Positions 26,733 through 35,532 of a stretch of DNA of 64,000 nt are shown here, in pieces. Each line of letters starts with the position of its first letter. The first letter of the stretch is position 1. Under the pieces are notes generated by a model that ran no database searches, was not told the origin of the DNA, and worked only from the letters and a program-made list of their open reading frames with translations. The stretch is from the NCBI GenBank assembly GCA_947630715.1, contig CANRIP010000008.1, positions 25,833-89,832 on the forward strand, read 5' to 3'. Position numbers and translations under genes: made by a program. This DNA is from an uncultured Acetatifactor sp. Its GTDB lineage: Bacteria > Bacillota > Clostridia > Lachnospirales > Lachnospiraceae.

Positions 26733-27239
26733 ATTAGCGACTTAATGATTAACGAACAGATCAGGGACAAGGAGATTCGACTGATCGGTGAAAACGGGGA
26801 ACAACTGGGGATCATGTCGCCCAGAGACGCCATGAAGATGGCGGAGGAGGCGGGACTGGATCTGGTGAAGATCGCTCCCACTGCAAAGCCTCCCGTATGT
26901 AAGATTGTGGATTACGGGAAGTTTCGGTATGATCAGCTCCGGAAGGAAAAAGAGGCGAGAAAGAAACAGAGAATTGTGGAAATCAAGGAAATCCGCCTTT
27001 CTCCCAACATTGACACCAACGATCTCAACACCAAAATCAACGCTGCCAGAAAATTTCTCTCCAAGGGAGATAAAGTGAAGGTGACGCTGCGGTTCAGAGG
27101 CCGGGAGATGGCCCATATGAATAACAGCAAACATATTCTGGATGATTTTGCCGGCAGTCTGTCCGATATTTCGTCGGTGGAGAAACCTCCCAAGGTGGAA
27201 GGCAGAACCATGACCATGTTTTTAACTGAGAAGCGGTAA
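26733..27239 (+). CDS. infC: Translation initiation factor IF-3, AUU start
   Basis: The 168-residue factor keeps 30S subunits free and checks start-codon pairing. INEQIRDKEIRLIGENGEQL is the N-terminal domain, a K/R-rich linker sits around residues 80-90, and VKVTLRFRGREMAH is in the C-terminal domain. ATT 26733 is chosen as the start: GGAGG (26719-26723) is correctly spaced for it, while the ATG at 26745 would be 21 bp away. An AUU start is the classic basis of IF-3 self-regulation. Confidence 0.93.
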   Translation: MSDLMINEQIRDKEIRLIGENGEQLGIMSPRDAMKMAEEAGLDLVKIAPTAKPPVCKIVDYGKFRYDQLRKEKEARKKQRIVEIKEIRLSPNIDTNDLNTKINAARKFLSKGDKVKVTLRFRGREMAHMNNSKHILDDFAGSLSDISSVEKPPKVEGRTMTMFLTEKR

Positions 27240-27285
27240 ACGCGGACGTTAAAATAGATTAATCAAAGTTCAGGAGGAAACAGTT

Positions 27286-27483
27286 ATGCCCAAGATGAAG
27301 ACAAGCAAATCGGCTGCAAAGCGTTTCAAGGTAACCGGAACCGGTAAACTTAAGAGGAACAAGGCTTACAAGCGCCATATCCTCACCAAGAAATCGACCA
27401 AGACAAAGCGCAACCTCAGAAAACCTACGACCGTCGATCAGACAAACGTGAAGAACATGAAAAAGATTCTGCCCTATTTATAA
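27286..27483 (+). CDS. rpmI: Ribosomal protein bL35
   Basis: A 65-residue, very basic protein, [20 protein letters not shown], of the normal bL35 length and signature. AGGAGG precedes the ATG. It sits between infC and rplT, the universal IF3-L35-L20 order, and is controlled by the shared leader. Confidence 0.97.
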   Translation: MPKMKTSKSAAKRFKVTGTGKLKRNKAYKRHILTKKSTKTKRNLRKPTTVDQTNVKNMKKILPYL

Positions 27484-27506
27484 TCAGGCGAGGAGGAAGA
27501 TGAGAC

Positions 27507-27863
27507 ATGGCAAGAATAAAAGGCGGCTTAAACGCCAAGAAAAAGCATAATAGAGTATTAAAGCTGGCCAAGGGTTACAGAGGGGCCAGAAGCAAGCAGT
27601 ACAGAGTGGCCAAGCAGTCCGTGATGCGGGCGCTGGCAAGCTCCTACGCGGGAAGAAAGGAAAGAAAGCGTCAGTTCAGACAGCTTTGGATTGCGCGTAT
27701 CAACGCGGCCGCCAGACTGAACGGCATTTCTTACAGCAAGTTTATGTATGGCCTGAAACTGGCTGGCGTTGATATGAACAGAAAGATGCTTGCGGAGCTG
27801 GCCGTCAATGACGCGGAGGGATTCAAAACCCTGGCTGAGCTTGCAAAGAGCAAGGTGGCGTAA
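27507..27863 (+). CDS. rplT: Ribosomal protein bL20
   Basis: A 118-residue basic protein, [20 protein letters not shown], with the [14 protein letters not shown] and [14 protein letters not shown] segments typical of bL20. It binds 23S rRNA early in 50S assembly. It is the expected repressor of the leader at 26511-26709. Start follows GAGGAGGAAG. Confidence 0.97.
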   Translation: MARIKGGLNAKKKHNRVLKLAKGYRGARSKQYRVAKQSVMRALASSYAGRKERKRQFRQLWIARINAAARLNGISYSKFMYGLKLAGVDMNRKMLAELAVNDAEGFKTLAELAKSKVA

Positions 27864-27874
27864 GGCTGCGGCGT

Positions 27875-28654
27875 ATGCTGATATTTTTTGATATTGACGG
27901 TACGCTGCTGGACGATTGGAGCCGTTCCCTGCCGGAGAGCGCCGCGCTGGCGATTCATTCCGCCCGGGAAAACGGCCATATCTGCGCGGTGAATACCGGC
28001 AGGACGGGGAAACTGGTGGAGCCGGATCGGGGATGCCTATCCGACTTCGATGCGTTCTGCATGGGCTGCGGCACCATGATCACCTACCGGGGGGAAACGC
28101 TGTTTCACAAAACCTTTTCTCCGGCCGATTCCCGGGATATTATAGACGGCCTTTACCGGTGGGGCATCGACGCCGTGCTGGAGGGGGACCGCAATAATTT
28201 CAATGACAGCCGCGACCGTTTTTTTACCCGGGGATTTGCGGAATTTATCGACAGATTTTCGGATCAGGGCTACGGAAGCTTTCAGGAGGCCCCGGGAAGG
28301 TTCGATAAATTTTACGCGTATGTGGACGACGTGGAAAAAATGAACGCCTTTCAGAAGGAGTTTGAGGACAGGCTGGACTTTGTAGACAGACGGCAGGGGT
28401 TTTTTGAAATCATGCCGAAGGGCTGTTCCAAGGCCAGCGGGATGCGTTTTCTGGCGGATCGTCTGGGAATCCCCATGGAGGAAACGGCGGCTTTAGGGGA
28501 CAGCGGCAATGACATTCCCATGCTGCGCTGCGCCCACAGAGGCATTGCCATGGGAAACGCCACGGAGGATGTCAAGAAAGCGGCGGATTTCGTCACAACG
28601 CCCATTGAGAAAGACGGCGTCTGGAATGCGTTAAAATGGCTGGGAGCCATATGA
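27875..28654 (+). CDS. HAD-superfamily Cof-type phosphatase
   Basis: A 259-residue cytoplasmic hydrolase. FFDIDGTLLDD (D6/D8, motif I) starts the protein; the GDSGNDIPMLRCAHRGIAMGN block near residue 207 is motif IV and the Cof C-terminal signature. The middle is a C2-type cap. Members dephosphorylate sugar phosphates, FMN or pyridoxal phosphate; the substrate is not predictable. It starts 12 bp after rplT and its stop codon lies in the loop of the terminator at 28638. Confidence 0.9.
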   Translation: MLIFFDIDGTLLDDWSRSLPESAALAIHSARENGHICAVNTGRTGKLVEPDRGCLSDFDAFCMGCGTMITYRGETLFHKTFSPADSRDIIDGLYRWGIDAVLEGDRNNFNDSRDRFFTRGFAEFIDRFSDQGYGSFQEAPGRFDKFYAYVDDVEKMNAFQKEFEDRLDFVDRRQGFFEIMPKGCSKASGMRFLADRLGIPMEETAALGDSGNDIPMLRCAHRGIAMGNATEDVKKAADFVTTPIEKDGVWNALKWLGAI

Positions 28655-28669
28655 GCCCCCAGCCTTTTT
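28638..28669 (+). terminator. Terminator after the HAD gene
   Basis: GGCTGGG (28638-28644) pairs with CCCAGCC (28658-28664), followed by five T residues. It separates two convergent genes. Confidence 0.82.
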
Positions 28670-28704
28670 GTGTGAAAACAGGCCGGACATGTCCCGAGCC
28701 TGGA

Positions 28705-29082
28705 TTATTTTTTCCCTTCATGTTCCGCCAGATATTTTTTGATGGCCTCAAAGCTTTCCCTGCTGACCACATGCTCCATCCTGCAAGCGTCCTCTACGGC
28801 CACATCCGCGGGAACCCCCAGCCCGGTCAGCCAGTCCGACAAAAGCTGATGCCGTTCGTAAATCATTTCCGCAATCTCTCTCCCGGAGGCAGTCAGGGTG
28901 ATGAAACCTGATTCGTCCACGGTAATATGGCGCTTTTCCCGCAGATGTTTCATGGCCACGCTGACGCTGGGCTTTTTAAACCCCAGCTCGTTTGCGATGT
29001 CAACGGAGCGCACCACGGGCAGCCTGCGGCTCAGGATCAAAATGGTTTCCAGATAGTTTTCAGCGGATTCGTTTCCAGCCAT
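28705..29082 (-). CDS. DtxR/MntR family metal-dependent repressor
   Basis: A 125-residue protein. Residues 1-65 are the winged helix (SAENYLETILILSRRL; IANELGFKKPSVSVAMKHL). The dimerisation domain has MIYERHQLL and ACRMEHVVS, with His and Glu-His ligands matching MntR H77 and E102/H103. The Asp at MntR position 8 appears to be Asn, so metal choice may differ. There is no SH3-like third domain, as in MntR. Feo genes lie 2.3 kb away behind two palindromes, a plausible target. It is read leftwards, downstream of the GH31 gene. Confidence 0.9.
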   Translation of the reverse strand: MAGNESAENYLETILILSRRLPVVRSVDIANELGFKKPSVSVAMKHLREKRHITVDESGFITLTASGREIAEMIYERHQLLSDWLTGLGVPADVAVEDACRMEHVVSRESFEAIKKYLAEHEGKK

Positions 29083-29128
29083 ACCCTCACTCCTCAGTCT
29101 GTTTTGGGGAACGCGTTTTCACGGCCCT

Positions 29129-29163
29129 GGGACGCCGGACCCCTTCCTGGGGCCCGGCGTCCC
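29129..29163 (-). terminator. Long hairpin between GH31 and the MntR-like gene
   Basis: A 15-bp stem, GGGACGCCGGACCCC/GGGGCCCGGCGTCCC with loop TTCCT and one wobble or mismatch. It lies 11 bp after the GH31 stop. No T-run follows, so it may protect the 3' end or slow transcription into the regulator gene. Confidence 0.5.
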
Positions 29164-29173
29164 TGACAGCCGT

Positions 29174-31201
29174 TTACCGCACTCTCTCGAATACGGGCAT
29201 GTAATCGATGGGAGCCGCCGCCTTCACCGTGGTTTTGCCCTTCATTTTTTCTCCGGTGGAGGTCAGGATCCACTCGCCCTCAGGCAGATACACCTCCCGC
29301 TCAAACTGGTTCAGGTGCAGAATGGGCGCCACCAGGTATTTGTCGCCGAACATGTACTGATCCTGCAGCTCCCAGCAGGTTTCGTCCTCCGGGAATTCAT
29401 AGAACATGGTGCGGATCAGCGGGGAACCGTTTGTGTGTGCCTCCTGGTACAGCTTTTTGATGTAATCGTGCATGGAGATGCGGATCTGATAGTATTTTTT
29501 CATAATGGCGTAATTTTCTTCCCCGTAGCTCCAAAGCTCATTGGGCTGGCCCGTGTGGAGATATCCGCCGCCCCAGTCCCTGTCGTCCAGAGGGGGAATA
29601 TCGTAAGGGCCCCTGTCCCCGTGCATGCGCAGCACGGCGGAATACACCGCAAACTGGTACCACCGGATCAAAAGCTGGCGGAAATCGGGATCGTTTACAT
29701 CGTCCGTCATGAATCCGCCGATGTCGGTGGTCCACCAGGGAATGCCCGCCAGGCCCATGTTCAGACCGCACTGAAGCTGATCCGCAAAAGCCTCGAAGGT
29801 GCTGGGAACGTCTCCGGACCATACCACATTGCCGTATTTCTGCGACCCGGCCCAGGCGCAGCGCAGCAGATTCACCACGGGCTTTTGGGAAAGCCTGCTC
29901 ATCTCGTCATAGAATACCCGGCTGTACATCTGGGGGTACATGTTGCTGACGGAAAGGGCGGGGCCGGCGCTGTATCTGTAATTTTCAAAATCGTAAACGC
30001 CGTAATCGGGCTCGGAATTATCCAGCCAGAAGGCATCGATGCCGAAATCGTAATAATTCTTTTTGCACACTTCCCACACATATTTCCTGGTTTCGGGGTT
30101 GAAGGGGTCGATCTCCACGCAGTCGCCCTGATAGTCGTAAGTCTGCGCGGCGCCCCGCTCCGTGCGGATTAACAGGCCGCGCTCCATCATAGGGCCGAAG
30201 TTCTCGCTCTTTCTGTCCACGGAGGGCCAGACGGAAACGATCACCCGGATTCCCATGGAGTGCAGCTCGTCTACCATGGCTTTGGGATCCGGCCAGTATT
30301 TGGAATCAAATTTCCAGTCCCCCTGCACCGTCCAGTGGAAAAAGTCGATGACGATCTGGTCGATATGAATGCCTTCCTTCTGATACTGGCGCGCCACGGT
30401 CAACACCTCGTCCTGGGTGCGATAACGAAGCTTGCACTGCCACAGGCCCATCAGCTCCTCCGGGAACAGGTCCGCGTGTCCCGTCACGTCGGTATAATTC
30501 TCCAGAAGCTGTTTCGGCGTGTCCGCCACCGTGATCCAGTAATCCATTTCCTTTGTGGATCTGGCGATCCATTCCGTATAGTTTTTCCCGAAGGTCACCT
30601 GGCCCACCGCCGGATTGTTCCAGAGAAATCCATAGCCCAGGGAGGACACCGCGAAGGGAACGGAGATCTGGGAGTTGCGCTGGGCGAGTTCCAGGGTGCA
30701 GCCCTTCAGATCCAGATAGGGCTGCTGGTACTGTCCCATGCCGAAAAGCTTTTCGCCGTCATTACTTTCAAATTTCAGATGCAGGGAATATTCGCTGCCG
30801 CCGATGATTCCCTTCCATTCCCGGTTTACCACCTTCAGGCAGCGGCTCTCTCTGGAAAGGGTTCCGCCGTAAGAGCGGTAATACTCCCGCAGGATCAGGT
30901 TGTTGTCCCGATAAAAACTGATGACGCCCGCAAAATTCACCACTGCCTTCAGGCGTCCGTTGGTGATGGCGGCGGATTCCGCCGTGTCCACCGCGCCGTC
31001 CCCGTCCCCGGTTTCCCTGCCGTCAATGGTGACAGAAACCTGGGTTTCCGGTATTTTCTCCGTCAGCGCCCACAGATTGCCGGTGAATTGACCCTGCATG
31101 GTGGAGCGCACCCGGAGAGAATCCTTCCCCCAGGCTTCGATTCTGACCGTTTCTCCCTGGCGACGGATCACCAGAGCATTCCCGTCCCTAGAAAAGCTCA
31201 T
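29174..31201 (-). CDS. GH31 alpha-glycosidase (alpha-xylosidase-like)
   Basis: A 675-residue cytoplasmic enzyme without signal peptide. The N-terminal beta-sandwich (RIEAWGKDSLRVRSTMQG) is typical of GH31. The barrel carries FWLDNSEPDYG near residue 395 (nucleophile Asp) and WSGDVPSTFEAF near 463 (acid/base Asp). GH31 members release alpha-xylose or alpha-glucose; the family context (YicI/XylQ-like) favours alpha-xyloside from xyloglucan oligosaccharides, but alpha-glucosidase is possible. AAAGGAGG precedes the start. Promoter at 31286-31314. It is divergent from feoA. Confidence 0.9.
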   Translation of the reverse strand: MSFSRDGNALVIRRQGETVRIEAWGKDSLRVRSTMQGQFTGNLWALTEKIPETQVSVTIDGRETGDGDGAVDTAESAAITNGRLKAVVNFAGVISFYRDNNLILREYYRSYGGTLSRESRCLKVVNREWKGIIGGSEYSLHLKFESNDGEKLFGMGQYQQPYLDLKGCTLELAQRNSQISVPFAVSSLGYGFLWNNPAVGQVTFGKNYTEWIARSTKEMDYWITVADTPKQLLENYTDVTGHADLFPEELMGLWQCKLRYRTQDEVLTVARQYQKEGIHIDQIVIDFFHWTVQGDWKFDSKYWPDPKAMVDELHSMGIRVIVSVWPSVDRKSENFGPMMERGLLIRTERGAAQTYDYQGDCVEIDPFNPETRKYVWEVCKKNYYDFGIDAFWLDNSEPDYGVYDFENYRYSAGPALSVSNMYPQMYSRVFYDEMSRLSQKPVVNLLRCAWAGSQKYGNVVWSGDVPSTFEAFADQLQCGLNMGLAGIPWWTTDIGGFMTDDVNDPDFRQLLIRWYQFAVYSAVLRMHGDRGPYDIPPLDDRDWGGGYLHTGQPNELWSYGEENYAIMKKYYQIRISMHDYIKKLYQEAHTNGSPLIRTMFYEFPEDETCWELQDQYMFGDKYLVAPILHLNQFEREVYLPEGEWILTSTGEKMKGKTTVKAAAPIDYMPVFERVR

Positions 31202-31285
31202 ATGCTGCCTCCTTTATATAGATGATGATAGATAGATGATGCTGAAACCTGCGCCGCCGTTTTCTGCGCGGATTCGTATAGAAAA

Positions 31286-31314
31286 AGTGTACCAAATGCT
31301 TTCCCCCTTGTCAA
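31286..31314 (-). promoter_or_regulatory. GH31 promoter
   Basis: On the minus strand: TTGACA (31314-31309), 17-bp spacer, TACACT (31291-31286). Short CATC/TATC simple repeats lie in the leader. Confidence 0.8.
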
Positions 31315-31351
31315 TGCGGGGCGGGAACCCGGGACAGAAAAAAGATCAAAA

Positions 31352-31388
31352 AGTTATTGACAAATAACTTGAGTTAGAATATACTAAC
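31352..31388 (+). promoter_or_regulatory. feo promoter with two overlapping palindromes
   Basis: TTGACA (31357-31362), 17-bp spacer, TATACT (31380-31385). The -35 box lies in AGTTATTGACAAATAACT (31352-31369), a 7-bp perfect inverted repeat. The -10 box lies in GTTAGAATATACTAAC (31373-31388), whose GTTAG/CTAAC arms resemble DtxR/IdeR iron boxes. A metal repressor bound at either would block the promoter. Confidence 0.7.
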
Positions 31389-31442
31389 GTCTGAGGAAAT
31401 GAGAACAGTTCTCAAAAACAAAAGCGGAAGGAGGAAACGGGT

Positions 31443-31652
31443 ATGCCGTTGTCGATGGCGCGCAGGGGAGAGAGCAATGTGATCAAAAAGGTAGGTGGCA
31501 GGGAGGAAACCCGCAGATTTCTGGAAAATCTGGGCTTTGTGGCGGGCAGCGTGGTAACGGTGGTTGCCGCGGTGGGCGGAAATCTGATCGTCAATATCAG
31601 GGAATCCCGGGTTGCCATCGGCAAGGATCTTGCCAATAAAATCCTGATCTGA
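31443..31652 (+). CDS. feoA: FeoA-like protein (first copy)
   Basis: A 69-residue SH3-like FeoA domain: VIKKVGGREETRRFLENLGF, then AGSVVTVVAAVGGNLIVNI and the closing ESRVAIGKDLANKILI. FeoA proteins assist the ferrous-iron permease FeoB. AAGGAGGAAACGG precedes the ATG. It is followed by a 36-bp minisatellite and a second, diverged feoA. Confidence 0.92.
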   Translation: MPLSMARRGESNVIKKVGGREETRRFLENLGFVAGSVVTVVAAVGGNLIVNIRESRVAIGKDLANKILI

Positions 31653-31657
31653 CAACG

Positions 31658-31861
31658 CCGGACGGGCTTGCCGAAACCGCCAGGCTTGTAGTGCCGGACG
31701 GGCTTGCTGAAACCGCCAGGCTTGCCGTGCCGGACGGGTTTGCCGAAACCGCCAGGCTTGCCGTGCCGGACGGGCTTGCCGAAACCGCCAGGCTCGCCGT
31801 GTCGGACGGGCTTGCCGAAACTGCCGGGCCTGCCGTGCTGGACGGGCTTGGCGGATTTGCC
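31658..31861 (+). repeat. 36-bp tandem repeat, five and a half copies, between feoA genes
   Basis: Units beginning at 31658, 31694, 31730, 31766, 31802 and 31838 (partial) share CCGGACGGGCTTGCCGAAAC followed by CGCCAGGCTTGCCGTG, with a few substitutions. The exact 36-bp period keeps frame (12 residues), and open frames run through it on both strands, but none has a convincing start site. The repeat lies inside the feo transcript. Confidence 0.92.
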
Positions 31862-31902
31862 GGAAATCAATTTCAGAACTGAAACAAACAGGAGGAAGGG
31901 AA

Positions 31903-32127
31903 ATGACATTAAAGGAAACGCCGGTGCATCAGACCGTCAAGGTCAGAGGACTTTCCGGGGAAGGGCCGGTAAAAAGACGGATTATGGACATGGGTATTAC
32001 CAGAGGAGTGGAGATCCATGTTCGGAAGAAAGCCCCTTTGGGGGATCCCATTGAGGTGACCGTCAGGGGCTACGAGCTCTCCCTGCGGAAAGCGGATGCG
32101 GAAATGATTGAAGTGGAACAGATCTAA
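31903..32127 (+). CDS. feoA: FeoA-like protein (second copy)
   Basis: A 74-residue FeoA domain: HQTVKVRGLSGEGPVKRRIM, DMGITRGVEIHVRKKAPLGD and YELSLRKADAEMIEV. These are the textbook FeoA segments, more canonical than the first copy. AGGAGGAAGGG precedes the ATG. It lies 92 bp before feoB. Two unlike FeoA proteins ahead of one FeoB suggest a two-subunit regulatory partner. Confidence 0.94.
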   Translation: MTLKETPVHQTVKVRGLSGEGPVKRRIMDMGITRGVEIHVRKKAPLGDPIEVTVRGYELSLRKADAEMIEVEQI

Positions 32128-32219
32128 CCAAGCCTGAACCGTGAGCCGGCGGCTCACAGAAAGGGATTAAAAGAAAGCCGCGGACGGCGCACCGTCCCAG
32201 GCGGCGGAAAAGAGGAGAT

Positions 32220-34385
32220 ATGTCGATAAAAATTGCGTTGGCAGGAAACCCCAACTGCGGCAAAACAACGTTATTCAACGCCCTGACCGGGGCAAATCAG
32301 TTTGTGGGGAACTGGCCGGGCGTCACAGTGGAAAAGAAGGAAGGAAAGCTGAGAGGGCATAAGGACGTGATCATCATGGATCTGCCCGGCATCTATTCCC
32401 TCTCCCCCTACACGCTGGAGGAGGTTGTGGCCAGAAACTGGCTGGTCAATGAACGGCCGGACGCCATTATCAACATTGTGGACGGCACCAACATAGAAAG
32501 AAACCTGTACCTGTCCACGCAGCTTTTGGAGCTGGGAATTCCGGTGGTGCTGGCGGTGAATATGATGGACGTGGTGGAAAAATCCGGAACCCGGATCAAC
32601 GCGGATAAGCTGTCCCGGCGTATGGGCTGTCAGGTTGTGGAGATTTCCGCCTTAAAAGGCGAGGGCATCCAGAAAGCGGTGGACTGCGCCGTGGAGCTGG
32701 CACAGAAGAAAGAAACGGCTGCGTCTTCCCACCGGTTCGACGGAAGGGTGGAGGCGGCCATAGAAACCGTGGAGAGCAGACTGGATCGGAGTATTCCGGC
32801 CGGCCAGAGAAGGTTTTTTGCCATTAAGCTGCTGGAGAAGGACGAAAAGATCCGTGAACTGATCAAGCAGGCGCCGGATGTGGAGGATCAGGTCAAGGCG
32901 CTGGAGGAAACCTTCGACGACGATACCGAGAGCATTATCACCAACGAGCGGTATGTGCTGATTTCCTCCGTGGTGGAGGAATGTCTGGTCAAGGCCGGGA
33001 CAAAAAAGCGCTCTGTTTCCGACCGGATTGACGGCATTTTAACAAACCGTGTGCTGGCGCTGCCGATCTTCGCGCTGGTGATGGCGCTGATCTATTACAT
33101 TTCGGTTACCACGGTGGGAGACTTTGTCACCGGCTGGACCAACGATGTACTGTTTGGCGATATCATCCCTCCCGCCGTGGAGAGCGCTCTGAGCGCCGTG
33201 GGCGTTTCCGACTGGCTTCAGAGCCTGATCCTGGACGGCATCATAGCGGGCGTGGGCGCGGTGCTGGGATTTGTGCCGCAGATGCTGGTTTTGTTTTTCT
33301 TTCTGGCGTTTCTGGAAGCCTGCGGGTACATGGCCAGGGTGGCGTTCATTATGGACAGAATTTTCAGGAAGTTTGGACTTTCGGGAAAATCCTTTATCCC
33401 CATGCTGATCAGCAGCGGCTGCGGGGTGCCCGGGATCATGGCGTCCCGCACCATTGAAAATGACCGGGATCGGAAAATGACGGTCATGACCACTACCTTT
33501 ATCCCCTGCGGCGCAAAGCTTCCCATCATCGCTTTGATCGCCGGGGCGTTTTTCTCCAACGCCTGGTGGGTGGCATGGAGCGCGTACTTTATCGGCATCG
33601 CGGCCATTGTCTGCTCCGGCGTCATTCTGAAAAAAACGAAAATCTTCGCGGGAGATCCCGCGCCCTTCGTGATGGAGCTGCCCGCTTATCACATGCCGAC
33701 GCCGGGAGCGATTTTCCGCAGCATGTGGGAGCGGGGCTGGTCCTTTATCAAAAAGGCGGGAACGATTATTCTGCTTTCCACCATCGTACTGTGGTTCCTC
33801 ATGAGCTTTGGCTGGGCGGACGGAAGTTTCGGTATGCTGGAGGCGGAGCAGTTAAACGGCAGCATTCTGGCAAAAATCGGAGGGGCCGTGGCGTGGCTGT
33901 TTGCCCCTCTGGGATGGACGCAGGCGGGAGAGGGCTGGAAGATGGCCGTTGCGGCGGTGACCGGCCTGATCGCCAAGGAAAACGTGGTAGCTACCTTCGG
34001 TATGCTGTTCGGGTTTGCCGAGGTCGGCGAAGCCGGCGAGGAAATCTGGGGCAGCCTTTCCCTGCTGATGACGCCTGTGGCCGCCTATGGCTTTCTGGTG
34101 TTTAACCTGCTGTGCGCCCCCTGCTTTGCGGCTATGGGAGCCATCCGGCGGGAAATGAACAGCGGGAAGTGGTTCTGGATCGCTGTGGGCTATCAGACCG
34201 CCCTGGCTTACGCGGTGGCCCTGTGCATTTATCAGATCGGCACGCTGATCACCACCGGCGCTTTCGGGTTCTGGACCGTGGTTTCCTTCCTGCTGGTTGC
34301 CTGTTTCCTCTATCTTTTGTTCCGGCCCGCCAAAAGAGGGCAGGTGGAAAGCGTTCGATCCGTGCACATGGCAAAGGCCGGCTGA
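32220..34385 (+). CDS. feoB: Ferrous iron transporter FeoB
   Basis: A 721-residue inner-membrane Fe2+ importer. The N-terminal G-domain has GNPNCGKTTLFN (G1), WPGVTVEKKEG (switch I), DLPGIYSL (G3) and NMMD (G4). A helical GDI-like region follows (170-270), then two Gate domains with about ten helices; the first includes SSGCGVPGIMASRT and TTFIPCGAKLP. The conserved cysteines are present. Start ATG 32220 has AAGAGGAGAT upstream. It is the last gene of the feo operon, before a separate promoter at 34407. Confidence 0.97.
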   Translation: MSIKIALAGNPNCGKTTLFNALTGANQFVGNWPGVTVEKKEGKLRGHKDVIIMDLPGIYSLSPYTLEEVVARNWLVNERPDAIINIVDGTNIERNLYLSTQLLELGIPVVLAVNMMDVVEKSGTRINADKLSRRMGCQVVEISALKGEGIQKAVDCAVELAQKKETAASSHRFDGRVEAAIETVESRLDRSIPAGQRRFFAIKLLEKDEKIRELIKQAPDVEDQVKALEETFDDDTESIITNERYVLISSVVEECLVKAGTKKRSVSDRIDGILTNRVLALPIFALVMALIYYISVTTVGDFVTGWTNDVLFGDIIPPAVESALSAVGVSDWLQSLILDGIIAGVGAVLGFVPQMLVLFFFLAFLEACGYMARVAFIMDRIFRKFGLSGKSFIPMLISSGCGVPGIMASRTIENDRDRKMTVMTTTFIPCGAKLPIIALIAGAFFSNAWWVAWSAYFIGIAAIVCSGVILKKTKIFAGDPAPFVMELPAYHMPTPGAIFRSMWERGWSFIKKAGTIILLSTIVLWFLMSFGWADGSFGMLEAEQLNGSILAKIGGAVAWLFAPLGWTQAGEGWKMAVAAVTGLIAKENVVATFGMLFGFAEVGEAGEEIWGSLSLLMTPVAAYGFLVFNLLCAPCFAAMGAIRREMNSGKWFWIAVGYQTALAYAVALCIYQIGTLITTGAFGFWTVVSFLLVACFLYLLFRPAKRGQVESVRSVHMAKAG

Positions 34386-34406
34386 AGGATGTCCCGCAGA
34401 TTTTGA

Positions 34407-34435
34407 TTGTTCAAACGTCTCCGCCGTGGTACACT
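34407..34435 (+). promoter_or_regulatory. Promoter of the epimerase-like gene
   Basis: TTGTTC (34407-34412), 17-bp spacer, TACACT (34430-34435), about 110 bp before the ATG at 34554. Confidence 0.6.
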
Positions 34436-34553
34436 AAAGATCAGACCGGGGGTGGGGAATCTGCGCCGGAGCGTCACAAATTCCCCTGACGGCAGACGTA
34501 AATTTGAGATTCGTGCCGTCCCGCCTCATCAACGCTCCGGCATGGAGAACAAC

Positions 34554-35456
34554 ATGAAAATTCTGGTAATCGGCGGCAGTTATTTTTTCGGGAGAGTGTT
34601 TGTCATGCTGGCGGCAAAGGAGCATGACGTGACTGTGGTGAACAGGGGCACATATTCCATGGAGGAATTCGGGGTGCGGCAGGTCAGAGGGGACTGGCGC
34701 GATCCCGAGGTGTGGAGAAGGTTGACGGAACGGTATGACGCTGTGGTGGACTTCTGCGCCTATCAGCCGGGGGACACGGCATGCGCGCTGGAAAATCTGG
34801 CGGGGGATACGGCCCGGTACCTTCTGATCAGCACTGTGGACGTATACCGGCGTGGGACGGGAGCCCTTCTGAGGGAGGACGCGCCTCTGGAGGACAGGAG
34901 TTTCCCGGGCGAAGCGGGAGAATATATATTAGGAAAGAAGGCTCTGGAGCAGGAGACAAGGCTGGTGTGCAGCCGCCGGGAAACCGCCTGGACCATCATC
35001 CGTCCCGCCATTTTGTACGGCCCTTATAACTATGCGCCCCGGGAATCCCTGTGGATCCGGATGGCGGTGCAAAAACGCCGGATTCCCAGGATTACCGATG
35101 CGGACGGCTTTTTCCAGCTTGTCTATGTAAAGGACGCCGCCCAGGCGCTTCTGCGGTGCCTGGAGACTCCCGGTTCCTGCGGCCAGGCTTATAATCTGTG
35201 CCAGGACGGGGTTACGGATTACGAGGCTTTTTGGGAAGCGCTTTCCCAGGCGGCGGGAGCGGAAGCCGAAACAGTGTCCATGACGGCGGAGGAAGCCGCG
35301 AAAGACGGGATCCCGCTGCCCTTTCCGGTGTATGCCCCGGAATCGGAGCGGTATGACAACGGGAAAAGCAAAAGGGAGCTGGGGATATCTTACCTTCCTC
35401 TGGGGGAGGGGATGCGGAGGACTTACAACGCCTTTCAGGCCGTGTACCGTTCGTGA
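34554..35456 (+). CDS. NAD-dependent epimerase/dehydratase-like protein
   Basis: A 300-residue extended short-chain dehydrogenase-like protein. The Rossmann start is MKILVIGGSYFFGRVF; ISTVDVYRRG near 95 replaces the usual SS(A/T)xVY; no clear YxxxK was found (EYILGKKALEQ is the nearest, giving Y-x3-K). This resembles the atypical SDR branch that includes CSP41-type RNA-binding proteins. ATG 34554 is preferred over 34542 because GGAG sits between them at correct spacing. Substrate unknown. Confidence 0.8.
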   Translation: MKILVIGGSYFFGRVFVMLAAKEHDVTVVNRGTYSMEEFGVRQVRGDWRDPEVWRRLTERYDAVVDFCAYQPGDTACALENLAGDTARYLLISTVDVYRRGTGALLREDAPLEDRSFPGEAGEYILGKKALEQETRLVCSRRETAWTIIRPAILYGPYNYAPRESLWIRMAVQKRRIPRITDADGFFQLVYVKDAAQALLRCLETPGSCGQAYNLCQDGVTDYEAFWEALSQAAGAEAETVSMTAEEAAKDGIPLPFPVYAPESERYDNGKSKRELGISYLPLGEGMRRTYNAFQAVYRS

Positions 35457-35532
35457 CCGGGTGGCAAAAAAGTGTTTGAGAGAGTTTTATAGGACTTTTA
35501 TTTTGATAGCATATGCCTGTAACAAAAATCCA

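Noticed and set aside
31658..31861. CRISPR-like array
   Set aside because: The 36-bp units abut each other with no unique spacers, so it is a minisatellite.
31691..31882. Small repeat protein (DGLAETARLAV-type 12-residue repeats) encoded in the minisatellite
   Set aside because: The frame is open only because the period is a multiple of three and the units lack stops; other frames and the other strand are equally open, and no RBS is seen.
34407..34553. N-terminal extension of the epimerase-like protein
   Set aside because: It has no RBS, covers a promoter-like TTGTTC/TACACT, and homologous proteins start at the Rossmann strand.
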